64,000 nucleotides of DNA from Paenibacillus macerans (GCF_900454495.1 NZ_UGSI01000002.1:1585001-1649000); one strand, 5' to 3'; shown: positions 34,932-43,674, counted from the first letter of the stretch. Notes: generated from the sequence alone by a model not told the origin. Translations and numbers: made by a program.

Positions 34932-35910
34932 GAATAAACGTATTTTGGTCACCGGGGGGACCGGTTCCTGGGGACACGAGCTCATCCAGCAGCTGCTTCC
35001 GCAGCACCCCCGGGAAGTCATCATCTATTCTCGAAGCGAATCCGCCCAGGTCGCCATGAACCGGCAATTCGAGGATCATCGGCTCAGCTTCTGCATCGGC
35101 GACATCCGCGACAAAGAAGCGTTGTCGACCGCCTGCCAGGGCGTGGACTACGTGTTTCACCTGGCGGCGTTGAAGCACGTGCCGGTTTGCGAGGATCAGC
35201 CCTACGAGGCGCTCAAGACCAATGTGATCGGCACGCAAAACGTCATCGAGGCCGCGCTTGAAAACGACGTGGACAAAGTGATTTACATTTCAACGGATAA
35301 AGCCGCCAATCCGTCCAATTTTTACGGGATGACGAAGGCCATCGGCGAGAAGCTGATCGTTTACGCCAATTTGCTGCGCGGCAGAACCCGCTTCGTTACG
35401 GTGCGGGGCGGCAACGTGCTGGGAACGAACGGCAGCGTCGTGCACCTGTTCAAGGATCAAATCCGCCAAAAGGGCGAAGTCTCGATCACCGATATGAATA
35501 TGACGCGTTTTTTCCTTACGCTTCCCGACGCCATTTCCCTGCTGTTCAAAGCGTCGATCGAAAGCGTCGGCGGGGAAATTTTCGTCATGACGATGCCGAC
35601 TTGCCGGATCGTCGACCTCGCCGAGGTGCTGATCGAGGATTCCGGTTTGCCGGACGTCAAGCTGGTGGAGCGGGGAATCCGTCCGGGCGAGAAGATCCAT
35701 GAAATTTTGATGAGCGAATTCGAAAGCCTGTCGACGGTCGTCTACGACGAGCAATATCTCGTCATTTTGCCGACGATTAACATGCCCGAATTGAAGGAGC
35801 GCTACAAGCATTGCCCGCCGGTTTCCTTCACGAGCTTCAGTTCCGCCGACAATCTGATGTCGAAAGAGGAGATTCGGAACATCCTGCGGCGCGGGGGGTT
35901 CCTGTCATGA
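34924..35910 (+). CDS. UDP-N-acetylglucosamine 4,6-dehydratase (FnlA/CapE/WbvB-like SDR)
   Basis: First step from UDP-GlcNAc to 6-deoxy-L-HexNAc sugars: 4,6-dehydration, probably with C5 epimerisation. The NAD-binding motif is LVTGGTGSWG. The loop STDKAANPSNFYGMTKAIGEK holds the catalytic Lys and Tyr; many relatives have Met at the Tyr position. The C-terminal segment FSSADNLMSKEEIRNIL is typical of this branch. The 328 residues fit FnlA/CapE. ATG 34924 overlaps the 2-epimerase gene by 8 nt. Confidence 0.85.
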   Translation: MFENKRILVTGGTGSWGHELIQQLLPQHPREVIIYSRSESAQVAMNRQFEDHRLSFCIGDIRDKEALSTACQGVDYVFHLAALKHVPVCEDQPYEALKTNVIGTQNVIEAALENDVDKVIYISTDKAANPSNFYGMTKAIGEKLIVYANLLRGRTRFVTVRGGNVLGTNGSVVHLFKDQIRQKGEVSITDMNMTRFFLTLPDAISLLFKASIESVGGEIFVMTMPTCRIVDLAEVLIEDSGLPDVKLVERGIRPGEKIHEILMSEFESLSTVVYDEQYLVILPTINMPELKERYKHCPPVSFTSFSSADNLMSKEEIRNILRRGGFLS

Positions 35911-36740
35911 AGCTGCTGATTTTGGGCGGGAACGGGATGGCCGGCCACATTTTGGTGGACTATTTCCGGCGGCAGGGGCGGCACAGCGTGTTTTACACGA
36001 CGCGGGATCACAGGGATCCGCACGGGCTGATCATGGACGCCGCCGACTGTGTAGCCGTCGAGAAGCTGGTCGAAGCGGTGCGGCCGGACGTCATCGTCAA
36101 CGCGATCGGCGTACTGAACCAGTTTGCCGAGCAAGACAAGATCGCCGCGTATCACATCAACGGCTTCCTGCCGCACCGCCTTGCCCGGGCGGCCGATATT
36201 GCCGGCGCCCGGCTGATCCATATCAGCACGGACTGTGTGTTTTCCGGCACGCGCGGCGGCTACCGCGAGGATGACGAGCCGGACGGCACAAGCGTTTACG
36301 CGCTGACGAAAGCGCTCGGCGAAGTCCGGGCGCCCGGCCACGTGACGATCCGCACCTCTATCATCGGCCCGGAAATCCGCCCAGGCGGCATCGGGCTGAT
36401 GCATTGGTTTATGAACAGCAAAGGGACGGTTTCCGGATACCGGAGGGTGCTGTGGAACGGCGTGACGACGCTCGAACTGGCCAAAGCCGTCGACGCGCTG
36501 CTGGACTCTCCGGTTTCGGGCCTGATCCATCTCGCCTATCCGGAGCCGATCAGCAAACATGATTTGCTGCTGCTGTTCCGGGAGATTTGGGGGCGGACGG
36601 ATATCGCCGTCGTGCCCAGCGGCGAGCCGGTTCAGGATCGGACGCTGATCCAGACCCGCAGCGATTGGAAATACGAGGTGCCTCATTACCGCGAGATGCT
36701 GGAGGAGTTGGAACGATGGACGAAGGAGAAGCACTGCTAG
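35907..36740 (+). CDS. NDP-4-keto-6-deoxysugar reductase (RmlD/WbvR-like SDR)
   Basis: Reduces the 4-keto sugar from the previous enzyme. The motif GGNGMAGHIL binds NAD(P)H, STDCVFSGTRGGYREDD is typical of RmlD, and YALTK carries the catalytic Tyr-Lys pair. At 277 residues it lacks the cupin domain found in CapF/FnlB, so the reaction is closer to WbvR of the UDP-L-RhaNAc/L-QuiNAc route than to the L-FucNAc route. ATGA overlap with the previous gene. This assignment is inference from length and domain content. Confidence 0.8.
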   Translation: MKLLILGGNGMAGHILVDYFRRQGRHSVFYTTRDHRDPHGLIMDAADCVAVEKLVEAVRPDVIVNAIGVLNQFAEQDKIAAYHINGFLPHRLARAADIAGARLIHISTDCVFSGTRGGYREDDEPDGTSVYALTKALGEVRAPGHVTIRTSIIGPEIRPGGIGLMHWFMNSKGTVSGYRRVLWNGVTTLELAKAVDALLDSPVSGLIHLAYPEPISKHDLLLLFREIWGRTDIAVVPSGEPVQDRTLIQTRSDWKYEVPHYREMLEELERWTKEKHC

Positions 36741-37660
36741 GCCGCGCTATTCTCGTCACGGGCGCGGCAGGGTTTACCGGCGCTCACGCCTGCCGGTATT
36801 TTGCCGGGCTCGGCATGAAGGTCGCCGGGCTCGTTCACAACCGGATCCCGGATACGTCCGGCGCGGACGCGAGGATCCGGTATTACTCCTGCGATCTGCT
36901 GGACTCGCGGCAATTGCCGGCGATCGTTCGCGAAGCGGCCCCCGATTACGTGCTGCATCTCGGAGGGAAAAATTCCGTCCCCGAATCCTGGGACGACCCG
37001 CTGCTATACATGCAAACCAACGTATTTTCCCTGCTGTCCCTGCTTGAAGCGCTGCGCCCGTTTCCGGACTGCCGCGTGCTTATCGCGGGGTCGCGCTTAT
37101 CGGTTCCGCTTGCGCCCCCTTACCGTCCGCCTCATCCCTACAGCTTGAGCAAAAGCCTGCAGAAGGCGATCGCCCTAACCTGGCAAGCGCTGTTCAACCA
37201 GTTCATCATGGTGGCGGAGCCGTCCAATTTGACCGGGCCGGGACCGTCGACGGGGATTTGCTCCCTGCTCGCCCGGCGGGTCGCCCGGGCGGAACTCGGT
37301 TTCACGGACGAACCGTTCCGGCTGTCGTCCCGGCTCGTCCGGCGCGATTTCCTCGATGTCCGCGACGCGGTCCGGGCTTACGGATATTTGCTCGCTTACG
37401 GCCGCAGCGGCGAGGAATATCCGGTATGCTCGGGGCAGGAGCGGAACCTTTTGGAGGTGGCGGAAGCCGTGCAGCAGCTCGCGGGGACACGGATTCCCCT
37501 GCAATGGGGGGATTCCGATCCGCAGCCCTCCGGCGGGGAGGCCAAACCGGCCGAACCGGAGTTTCTGTCCCGGCTGGGCTGGAAGCCGCTCATTCCGTTT
37601 TCCGCCTCGCTAACCGACGTCATTGGTTATTTTCGCGGCACGAAAGGAGAGTTTCGATGA
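36716..37660 (+). CDS. NAD-dependent epimerase/reductase (SDR), sugar unknown
   Basis: 314 residues of extended SDR: VTGAAGFTGAHACRYF (NAD site), LHLGGKNSVPESWDDP, and catalytic YSLSK in HPYSLSKSLQKA. The substrate loop LVRRDFLDVRDAVRAYGYLL resembles GDP-6-deoxy-hexulose reductases (RMD type) and GDP-mannose dehydratase relatives. It starts within the 3' end of the previous gene (25-nt overlap) after GGAGGAG, so it belongs to the same operon. It may be a fourth enzyme shaping the same sugar, or make a second one. Confidence 0.75.
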   Translation: MDEGEALLGRAILVTGAAGFTGAHACRYFAGLGMKVAGLVHNRIPDTSGADARIRYYSCDLLDSRQLPAIVREAAPDYVLHLGGKNSVPESWDDPLLYMQTNVFSLLSLLEALRPFPDCRVLIAGSRLSVPLAPPYRPPHPYSLSKSLQKAIALTWQALFNQFIMVAEPSNLTGPGPSTGICSLLARRVARAELGFTDEPFRLSSRLVRRDFLDVRDAVRAYGYLLAYGRSGEEYPVCSGQERNLLEVAEAVQQLAGTRIPLQWGDSDPQPSGGEAKPAEPEFLSRLGWKPLIPFSASLTDVIGYFRGTKGEFR

Positions 37661-38379
37661 CACCGACGGTTTCGGTCATCATACCGTTCTATAACTGCCC
37701 GTACGTGGAGCAAGCGGTTAAAAGCGCCTTGAACCAGACCTACCGTCCGCTGGAGGTGATCGTGGTCGACGACGGCTCAACCAGTCATGCGGAGCGGCTT
37801 GCGACCTACCGTCCGCATATTCATTATCTGGGAAAAGCAAACGGCGGAACGGCCTCGGCGCTCAATCACGGCATCCGCCATGCCAGCGGGGAATATATTG
37901 CGTGGCTCAGCTCGGACGACGTTTTTTATCCGGATAAAATCAGCCGGCAAGTCGCTTTCATGCAGCGGCAAAACGCCGCCATATCCCATACGAATTTTCA
38001 TTGCATCGACAGCGCGGGCAATGTGACGCGGCATCATGCCGTCCCGCCCGGTATGCTGCGGAACAACGCCGATTTATACCGGTGTTTTCTGCACGCGAAT
38101 CCGGTTAACGGCTGCACGGTGATGATCCGGCGGGATCTGTTCGCGGCCGTTGGTTTGTTTGACGAGTCGCTGCCGTATACGCATGATCTCGATTTCTGGT
38201 ACCGGGCGATTCTGAGCGGAACGTATTTTCCGTTTCTGAACGAATCTTTGACCGGCTACCGCTGGCACGATGGAATGGGAACGCTGCGGCACCGCGAGCA
38301 GATCCAGCAGGAGATCGTCCATACTCAAAACCGATACCGGGAGCGGGTAATCCGGATTTTGTCCTTGATGAACATGTGA
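37657..38379 (+). CDS. GT2-family glycosyltransferase
   Basis: 240 residues of GT-A fold: VSVIIPFYNCPYVEQAV, VVDDGSTSH, WLSSDDVFYP (DxD-type metal site) and the C-terminal YTHDLDFWYRAIL. Its start overlaps the stop of the SDR gene by 4 nt (ATGA). Last gene of the sugar-nucleotide operon, so it is a good candidate to transfer the 6-deoxy-L-HexNAc. Confidence 0.85.
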   Translation: MTPTVSVIIPFYNCPYVEQAVKSALNQTYRPLEVIVVDDGSTSHAERLATYRPHIHYLGKANGGTASALNHGIRHASGEYIAWLSSDDVFYPDKISRQVAFMQRQNAAISHTNFHCIDSAGNVTRHHAVPPGMLRNNADLYRCFLHANPVNGCTVMIRRDLFAAVGLFDESLPYTHDLDFWYRAILSGTYFPFLNESLTGYRWHDGMGTLRHREQIQQEIVHTQNRYRERVIRILSLMNM

Positions 38380-38420
38380 TCCCGGACTTTAACCATTCTA
38401 ATGACATATAGAGATTTCAG

Positions 38421-38463
38421 CGCGAGAGCAGGAGGCTGACGCTTCCGGCCCTCGCGTTTTTTT
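38421..38463 (+). terminator. terminator of the sugar-nucleotide operon
   Basis: CGCGAG (38421-38426) pairs with CTCGCG (38451-38456), with a GGAGGC/GCTTCC pair inside, followed by seven T. Confidence 0.85.
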
Positions 38464-38496
38464 GCGCCTGGGTTCGGAATTACGCGCTTGGCTCAA

Positions 38497-38524
38497 ACCT
38501 CTTACTTTTTAAGAGAATATAGTA
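38497..38524 (+). promoter_or_regulatory. candidate sigma-K promoter for the tandem glycosyltransferase operon
   Basis: AC (38497-38498), 17 bp, AATATAGTA (38516-38524): one mismatch from CATANNNTA. It follows the terminator directly and precedes the gene at 38662. Confidence 0.4.
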
Positions 38525-38561
38525 AACTACGAAACTTAAAAAATCTGAGAGGAGGTTGGCG

Positions 38562-38729
38562 GTGGCAATTCATAGAATTCAAAAATTTTCGCTTCGCGAT
38601 TTTAAAGTTTACCGATATTCTTCAGGTTTGAACCGAAATCCCAAGAAAAAGGAGGGGCAGTATGAAACAAACCGGAATAAAGGGCGATCCCGCGGTGTTT
38701 TCCTTCAAATTCGTTACCGATTTTATTAA
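38562..38729 (+). CDS. possible short leader ORF
   Basis: A 55-residue frame starting GTG 38562 with a strong ribosome site (GAGGAGG, about 7 nt upstream). It is basic (NPKKKEG, RNKGRSRG) and overlaps the start of the next gene in another frame. The main reasons to list it are the good ribosome site and the otherwise empty leader. It is not recognised and may be spurious. Confidence 0.3.
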   Translation: MAIHRIQKFSLRDFKVYRYSSGLNRNPKKKEGQYETNRNKGRSRGVFLQIRYRFY

Positions 38730-39717
38730 GCTTGAAGCCGCCAAAGGCCCTGTGATCGAAGCCAAGATTCGCGCAAAGTGGTTATCCCTCCTATGTCCTG
38801 CTGATTTGAATATCGCTTTCACTTTGCGGAAGGAAGATACTCGGCCGCAGGGAATGGAGTATGTTAATCTGGTTGCCATGAACGAACCCGGTTATTGGAA
38901 TCACTATTTCTTCAATTCGTGGCAGTACGATCAAGAAACACGAAGCCGCGGCTGGAGCGTGGGACCTAATATCGAGTTATCCAAACCGCCGAAAGCCATG
39001 GTTCCCGTGGTGGTATATTCAGAGTTCCAGAAAAAGAATTTGCTCGACCGTTGGAAGGGGTATGATCCGAATCTCGTCACAATCATCCCCAATATAATTG
39101 ATCGTACGTTGTTTTATCCGGGCCAGCGAGCGGGCCATCCCGTGGTCGGTTGGATCGGATACGATCACCCCAGCAAATATACGAAGGGGGCTGAAGTTAT
39201 CCCCTATTTGGCCAAACGCTTCCCGGAGGTCACCTTTGAGATGGTCCATGCCGAACCCCCAAAATTCAAACATGAATGGATGAAGGAACCGTTGCCTAAC
39301 GTTAAAATTTTGACCGCCGTTCCGCACTCCAGAATGCCGGAAATCATACGCCGCTGGCATGCGTTGGTATGCGGCAGCAAGTGGGAGACCGGAGCCACTC
39401 ACGTGCGGGAGGCCATGGCCTGCGGCGTGCCGGTTATCGCGGCTAAAGTAGCGGCGCTGCCTGAAGTCGCCGGAAGCCAAATGCTGTTGGACGAAATGAA
39501 ATGGGGGCATCCGCCGGCCACGAGCAGGCCGTACGAATGGACGGAGCCGTCGTTGAACAAGTACGCCGACGCTTTGTCCGTGCTCCTCAACGACTCCGCT
39601 AAAGCGAAACGCCTGTCGGAAGCGGCGATCCAGGAAAGCTTGCGGGGGGAACCCCAGGAAATTGCCAAGCTTTGGTATGCATTTATTCGCAAATGCCGCG
39701 ATCATTACAGTAAATAA
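38662..39717 (+). CDS. GT4-like glycosyltransferase
   Basis: 351 residues. The C-terminal Rossmann half has VVGWIGYDHPSKYTKGAEVI and an EX7E motif in ETGATHVREAMACGVPVIA. The N-terminal half (EYVNLVAMNEPGYWNHYFFNSW, shown in part) is unlike common GT4 enzymes. AAGGAGGGG precedes ATG 38662. First clear gene in a run of five transferases to 43653. Sugar and acceptor unknown. Confidence 0.8.
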   Translation: MKQTGIKGDPAVFSFKFVTDFIKLEAAKGPVIEAKIRAKWLSLLCPADLNIAFTLRKEDTRPQGMEYVNLVAMNEPGYWNHYFFNSWQYDQETRSRGWSVGPNIELSKPPKAMVPVVVYSEFQKKNLLDRWKGYDPNLVTIIPNIIDRTLFYPGQRAGHPVVGWIGYDHPSKYTKGAEVIPYLAKRFPEVTFEMVHAEPPKFKHEWMKEPLPNVKILTAVPHSRMPEIIRRWHALVCGSKWETGATHVREAMACGVPVIAAKVAALPEVAGSQMLLDEMKWGHPPATSRPYEWTEPSLNKYADALSVLLNDSAKAKRLSEAAIQESLRGEPQEIAKLWYAFIRKCRDHYSK

Positions 39718-39731
39718 AAGGGGGTCCGTTT

Positions 39732-40529
39732 ATGAGTACGCCCGTAACGGTATTAATGCCTTTTTACAACCCCGGGCGGTTTTTGCGCGAAGCTGTCGAA
39801 AGCGTCATCGGACAGACGTTTACGGACTGGAAGCTAATTTTGATCGATGACGGCTCCACGCAAAATGTTCATTCGCAAATCCAAAAATATCTTCAGGATT
39901 CCCGGATCAAGCTGCTTAAACTGGAGAAGAACGTCGGCCAATCCCAGGCGCTGAACCGGGGGCTTGAATTGGTGGATACGCCGTTTATCGTTCAATTGGA
40001 CAGCGATGACAAGTTTTTCCCTCACACGCTTGGGGTCCTGGTCAACGAAGCGCGGAAGCAGCCGGAAGACGTCGCGGTATTCTCGGGAAACATGCAGGTG
40101 ATCCATGAGGACGATCGGGGCAACCTGATGTTTACCACGACGAACCAAGGCCGTCCATTTACCGACAAATACGACTTTATTTTGGCCAACACGTCCTTGT
40201 GGCCCCGCTTTTACCGGACGAGCGCGATCCGCTTGGTCGGAGGGTGGCCGACGGACGACCCGTATGGCGGCCGGGTAATGGAGGATAAGCAGGTATTGCT
40301 GCGGCTTATTGAACGTTACCGGTTCCATTGGGTCGACCAAATGCTGTATATCCACCGCCGGCATCCCAACAACCATACGAATCAGGTCGCCTTATACGCC
40401 GAGATGGTGGAATGGTCCATCCGTCAAGCTTTGATACGATGGGGCGGGACATACGAACCCGTGTTTGTTACTTACGGGATTGGGTGGAAAAGGTTGGAGC
40501 GGCTGATTCCCGTCTCGCCCGGGGGGTAA
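39732..40529 (+). CDS. GT2-family glycosyltransferase, tail out of frame behind G6
   Basis: 265 residues: VTVLMPFYNPGRFLREAV, LIDDGSTQ, QLDSDDKFFP (DxD) and VEDKQ-like MEDKQVLLRL. It is close to the protein encoded at 40792, which continues past the equivalent point (RLIPVSP against RLIPISP) for about 150 residues ending in GPGT repeats. Here the frame stops at 40527-40529 just after six G (40521-40526). One base back, the reading continues for 76 codons into a matching GPGTGPYT tail. The catalytic domain itself is complete. Confidence 0.85.
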   Translation: MSTPVTVLMPFYNPGRFLREAVESVIGQTFTDWKLILIDDGSTQNVHSQIQKYLQDSRIKLLKLEKNVGQSQALNRGLELVDTPFIVQLDSDDKFFPHTLGVLVNEARKQPEDVAVFSGNMQVIHEDDRGNLMFTTTNQGRPFTDKYDFILANTSLWPRFYRTSAIRLVGGWPTDDPYGGRVMEDKQVLLRLIERYRFHWVDQMLYIHRRHPNNHTNQVALYAEMVEWSIRQALIRWGGTYEPVFVTYGIGWKRLERLIPVSPGG

Positions 40530-40756
40530 AGCAGGCCGGTGCCGGCAGCCCGTCCGGCGCCCCCGCCGGCGAAGCCGCCGGACGCAATAAGCAAGCCGCC
40601 GGTTTCGCCGGCGCAAGGCCCGGGGCCGCGTCCTTCGACGCTCCAACGCCCCCGGCGTACATTTCACCGTATGGAACGGAAAATGCCGGACCCGGCACCG
40701 GGCCTTACACGGTTCCCGGGACAGCGCCAGGCACAGGACCGGGAACCTCAGTTTAA
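40521..40756 (+). other. out-of-frame GPGT-repeat tail of the preceding gene
   Basis: After the six G at 40521-40526, the -1 frame (GTA AAG CAG...) is open to 40756. It encodes Ala/Gly-rich sequence ending ENAGPGTGPYTVPGTAPG and GTGPGTSV, the same tail type as the next protein. A slip of one base at GGG-GGG, in DNA replication or on the ribosome, would fuse it to the GT2 domain. Loss of function or a sequencing error are alternatives. Confidence 0.6.
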
Positions 40757-40791
40757 CGCCCATTGATGTTTAGAAAGGTGGTTTCTAATAA

Positions 40792-42051
40792 ATGAGTACT
40801 TTGGTAACGGTCTTGATTCCATTTTATAATCCTGCCGGCTTTCTCAAGGATGCTGTGGAGAGTGTTGTTAAACAAATCGAGAAGGGCTGGAGGCTGATTC
40901 TGATCGATGACGCCTCCACGGAAAACTACCTGCCGCAAATCGAACAGTACTTATCGGATTCACGGGTCGATTTAATCCGTTTGCCCCGAAATGTCGGCCA
41001 GTCCCAAGCGCTGAATAAAGGCCTGGAACTGGTGAAAACGCCGTATATGATACAACTGGACAGCGACGACTGGTTTTACCCGCACACGCTAACCGTGCTG
41101 CTGAACGAAGCTTCAAAGCTGCCGGAGGACATCGCGGTGGTATCCGGCAATATTCAGTATGTTTACGAGGACGCTTCCGGAAACCGGATCAAAACGGCGG
41201 TCTACAAAGGCCGCGAGTTTAAGGATATTTACGATTTTCTCCTGGCCAATTCTTCCGTCTGGCCCCGGTTTTACCGGGTCAGCGCCGTCCGTTCCGTCGG
41301 CGGGTGGCCGACCGACGATCCGTACGAAGGCAGGGTAATGGAGGATAGACGGATCCTGCTGCGGCTTATGGAAAAATACCGCTTCCATTGGGTAGATCAA
41401 ATGCTTTATATTCACCGCAAACACGGCAAAAACCACACTGCCCTTCAAACCGAACGTTACGCGGAAATGACGGAATGGACCACTCTTGACGCTTTGGAAC
41501 GCTTGGGAGGAAGATATAAACCGGTGTTTGCTCAAAACGCGGCCACCGGATGGAAAACGGTCGAGCGGTTGATTCCAATATCCCCCGTTCTCCCCGTTTC
41601 TTCCAAGCCGCAGCCGAGCTCCGCGCACCCGAAATTGGATTCATCCGTAAAAGCTCCCGAGTCCCCAGCAAACGTTCCCGAATCGCCAGCAAACGCTCCC
41701 GAATCTCCAGTAAAAGCTTCCGAATCGCCAACGAAAACTCCAGCATTACCTATAACAACTCCCGAAGCCAAACCAGCCTGGCAAGCCCGATCCGCCACAC
41801 CTTCGGTTTCGCCGCTTCCGGTACCCCAACTTCAGGACCAACCTGCCGTCCCGGCACTGCAGCCTGTATTCGCTGTTCCCGCTTTCGAAGCGGTACCCGT
41901 GCCGCAATATCTATATATCAATGCCGGCCCGGGAACGGGGCCGTATACGGGTCCCGGTACTGCGCCGTACACAGGACCCGGTACGGCACCATATACAGGT
42001 CCCGGCACCGCGCCGGGAACCGGCCCGGGAACAGGGCTGGCTACATTATAG
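40792..42051 (+). CDS. GT2-family glycosyltransferase with Pro/Ser repeats and GPGT tail
   Basis: 419 residues. GT-A core (VTVLIPFYNPAGFLKDAV, LIDDASTEN, QLDSDDWFYP, MEDRRILLRL) in residues 1-270. A Pro/Glu/Ser linker follows with about seven copies of a [KN]APESP-like unit (residues 285-320). The tail ends in YTGPGTAP repeated three times followed by GTGPGTG. No signal or anchor is seen. The Thr-rich tail could itself be a glycosylation target. Paralogue of the previous gene; the spacing of 35 nt suggests one transcript. Confidence 0.85.
   Translation: MSTLVTVLIPFYNPAGFLKDAVESVVKQIEKGWRLILIDDASTENYLPQIEQYLSDSRVDLIRLPRNVGQSQALNKGLELVKTPYMIQLDSDDWFYPHTLTVLLNEASKLPEDIAVVSGNIQYVYEDASGNRIKTAVYKGREFKDIYDFLLANSSVWPRFYRVSAVRSVGGWPTDDPYEGRVMEDRRILLRLMEKYRFHWVDQMLYIHRKHGKNHTALQTERYAEMTEWTTLDALERLGGRYKPVFAQNAATGWKTVERLIPISPVLPVSSKPQPSSAHPKLDSSVKAPESPANVPESPANAPESPVKASESPTKTPALPITTPEAKPAWQARSATPSVSPLPVPQLQDQPAVPALQPVFAVPAFEAVPVPQYLYINAGPGTGPYTGPGTAPYTGPGTAPYTGPGTAPGTGPGTGLATL
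41937..42041 (+). repeat. 24-bp tandem repeat encoding YTGPGTAP
   Basis: The 3' end of the 40792 gene consists of about three imperfect 24-bp units (TATACGGGTCCCGGTACTGC-like) flanked by partial ones, each coding for YTGPGTAP or a shorter GPGT step. Such DNA can change copy number by slippage. Confidence 0.7.
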
Positions 42052-42063
42052 GAGGGATGAGAA

Positions 42064-42861
42064 ATGAGCCTTGTTACCGTTGTTGTACCCACCTACAATA
42101 AAGCCGCTTATATCGAGGAAGCGCTGAAATCCATCGAAAATCAGACCTACCGGGACTGGAGGCTGCTGGTTGTCGATGACGGCTCAACCGACAATACGGT
42201 ATCCATCGTGAAACGGGTCATGGACCCCGCTCGAACGCAAGTGATTGAACGCAAGCAGAATCAAGGCATTTGCCATGTACTGAATCAGGCACTGCAAACG
42301 ATCCAGACGAAATATTTCATTCAGGTGGACGGCGACGATTGGATCGTCCCCGAAACGATTGAGGTTCTCCTGAACGAAATGGAACGCCAATCGGAGAACG
42401 TCGCCCTGGCTTATGCGAATACTTGCCATTGGCACGAGAAGAACGGAGTTCTCCATTATTTCAAAACCATGAAGCATCGGCCGTTTAAAGACCGCTACGA
42501 TTTTGTGGTCTACGGCTCAATGGTGCAGCCTAGATTTTATAGAACGAGCTGCGTCAAAAACGTCGGCGGTTGGGAGATCGATGAACTGACGGGCGGCAGA
42601 ATGCTGGAGGATCGGCGAATGCTGCTTCGCCTGCTGGATCAGTACAATTTTGTCCATGTCGACCGTGACTTGTATCAATTTCGCTATCATCACAATAATT
42701 TGAGTCAATTTCGAAACGCCGCAACGTATAACTTGTTAATCAAAATGTTTACGGACAAAGCGTTAAAACGCTGGGGGGACCGCTACCGGGCCGAAATGAT
42801 CGGCCCGCCCCACCTTTGGCAAACCGTTGTCCTCACCCCTACAAACCAAGGAAAGGAGTAA
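42064..42861 (+). CDS. GT2-family glycosyltransferase
   Basis: 265 residues: VTVVVPTYNKAAYIEEAL, VVDDGSTDNT, QVDGDDWIVP (DxD), MLEDRRMLLRL. Same subfamily as the two upstream GT2 proteins but without a repeat tail. GGAGGGATGAGAA precedes ATG 42064; the gap to the previous stop is 12 nt. Confidence 0.87.
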   Translation: MSLVTVVVPTYNKAAYIEEALKSIENQTYRDWRLLVVDDGSTDNTVSIVKRVMDPARTQVIERKQNQGICHVLNQALQTIQTKYFIQVDGDDWIVPETIEVLLNEMERQSENVALAYANTCHWHEKNGVLHYFKTMKHRPFKDRYDFVVYGSMVQPRFYRTSCVKNVGGWEIDELTGGRMLEDRRMLLRLLDQYNFVHVDRDLYQFRYHHNNLSQFRNAATYNLLIKMFTDKALKRWGDRYRAEMIGPPHLWQTVVLTPTNQGKE

Positions 42862-42867
42862 TCCTTT

Positions 42868-43653
42868 ATGGGAAAAGTGACCGTTGTCATCACATTGTAT
42901 AATAAAGAACGCTACATTGATCAAGCGATCGGCAGCGTGCTGCGACAAACGTATTCGGACTGGGAACTTCTGATTATCGACGACGCATCCACCGACGGGT
43001 CTGTGGCCAAGGCGCGCCAATTCAGGGACCCGCGGATCCGAATCGTCCCTCTGGCTGAGAATCTCGGGCAATGCCATGTTTTGAACTACGCGCTTACGAT
43101 GATAACCTCTCCCTATTTCATGCAGCTTGACGCCGATGACTGGCTGGACAAAGAAACGCTCCGGATCATGGTAGAAGCGGCTGAGGCGAATCCGCATGCT
43201 GCGCTTTTTTACGGCAATCATCTCACTTATTGGCTGGATAACCAGGAACGCGTCGTCAGGAAGGAACCGATCATCCTTGAACAATACCAAGACCGCTATG
43301 ACTTGATGCTTAAAATGAGCAACGCGATGGTGCCGCGTTTTTACCGGACGGAAGCCGTTCGGGATGTCGGCGGCTGGATGGCGCAGGTATACGGTGACCG
43401 GATAGCCGACGATGTCCAAATCGCTTTAAGGCTTGCCCGAAAATACCGTTTGGTCTGGATCAATGAATTCCTGTACCATCGGAGGAGAGACACGGAAAAC
43501 TGGAAAAAATTCGAGCAATCGCGGCCGCTGCGGCGCCAATACCGCTATGAATTGTATAACCAAATCTTGCGGGAATGGGGGGACGAATACAAAGCCGATT
43601 GGGTGCCGCAACCGGACGGAAGCTATTATTTGCGCGGGTTTATTCGAAAATAG
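42868..43653 (+). CDS. GT2-family glycosyltransferase
   Basis: 261 residues: VTVVITLYNKERYIDQAI, IIDDASTDGS, QLDADDWLDK (DxD), DDVQIALRLARKY. It follows the previous gene by 6 nt, with AAAGGAG as ribosome site. Last of four tandem GT2 genes derived by duplication. A bidirectional terminator follows. Confidence 0.87.
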   Translation: MGKVTVVITLYNKERYIDQAIGSVLRQTYSDWELLIIDDASTDGSVAKARQFRDPRIRIVPLAENLGQCHVLNYALTMITSPYFMQLDADDWLDKETLRIMVEAAEANPHAALFYGNHLTYWLDNQERVVRKEPIILEQYQDRYDLMLKMSNAMVPRFYRTEAVRDVGGWMAQVYGDRIADDVQIALRLARKYRLVWINEFLYHRRRDTENWKKFEQSRPLRRQYRYELYNQILREWGDEYKADWVPQPDGSYYLRGFIRK

Positions 43654-43674
43654 GATATTGGCTATCCAATGAAA

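Noticed and set aside
41937..42041. Tandem 24-bp units as a CRISPR-like array
   Set aside because: The units are coding, contiguous and have no spacers.
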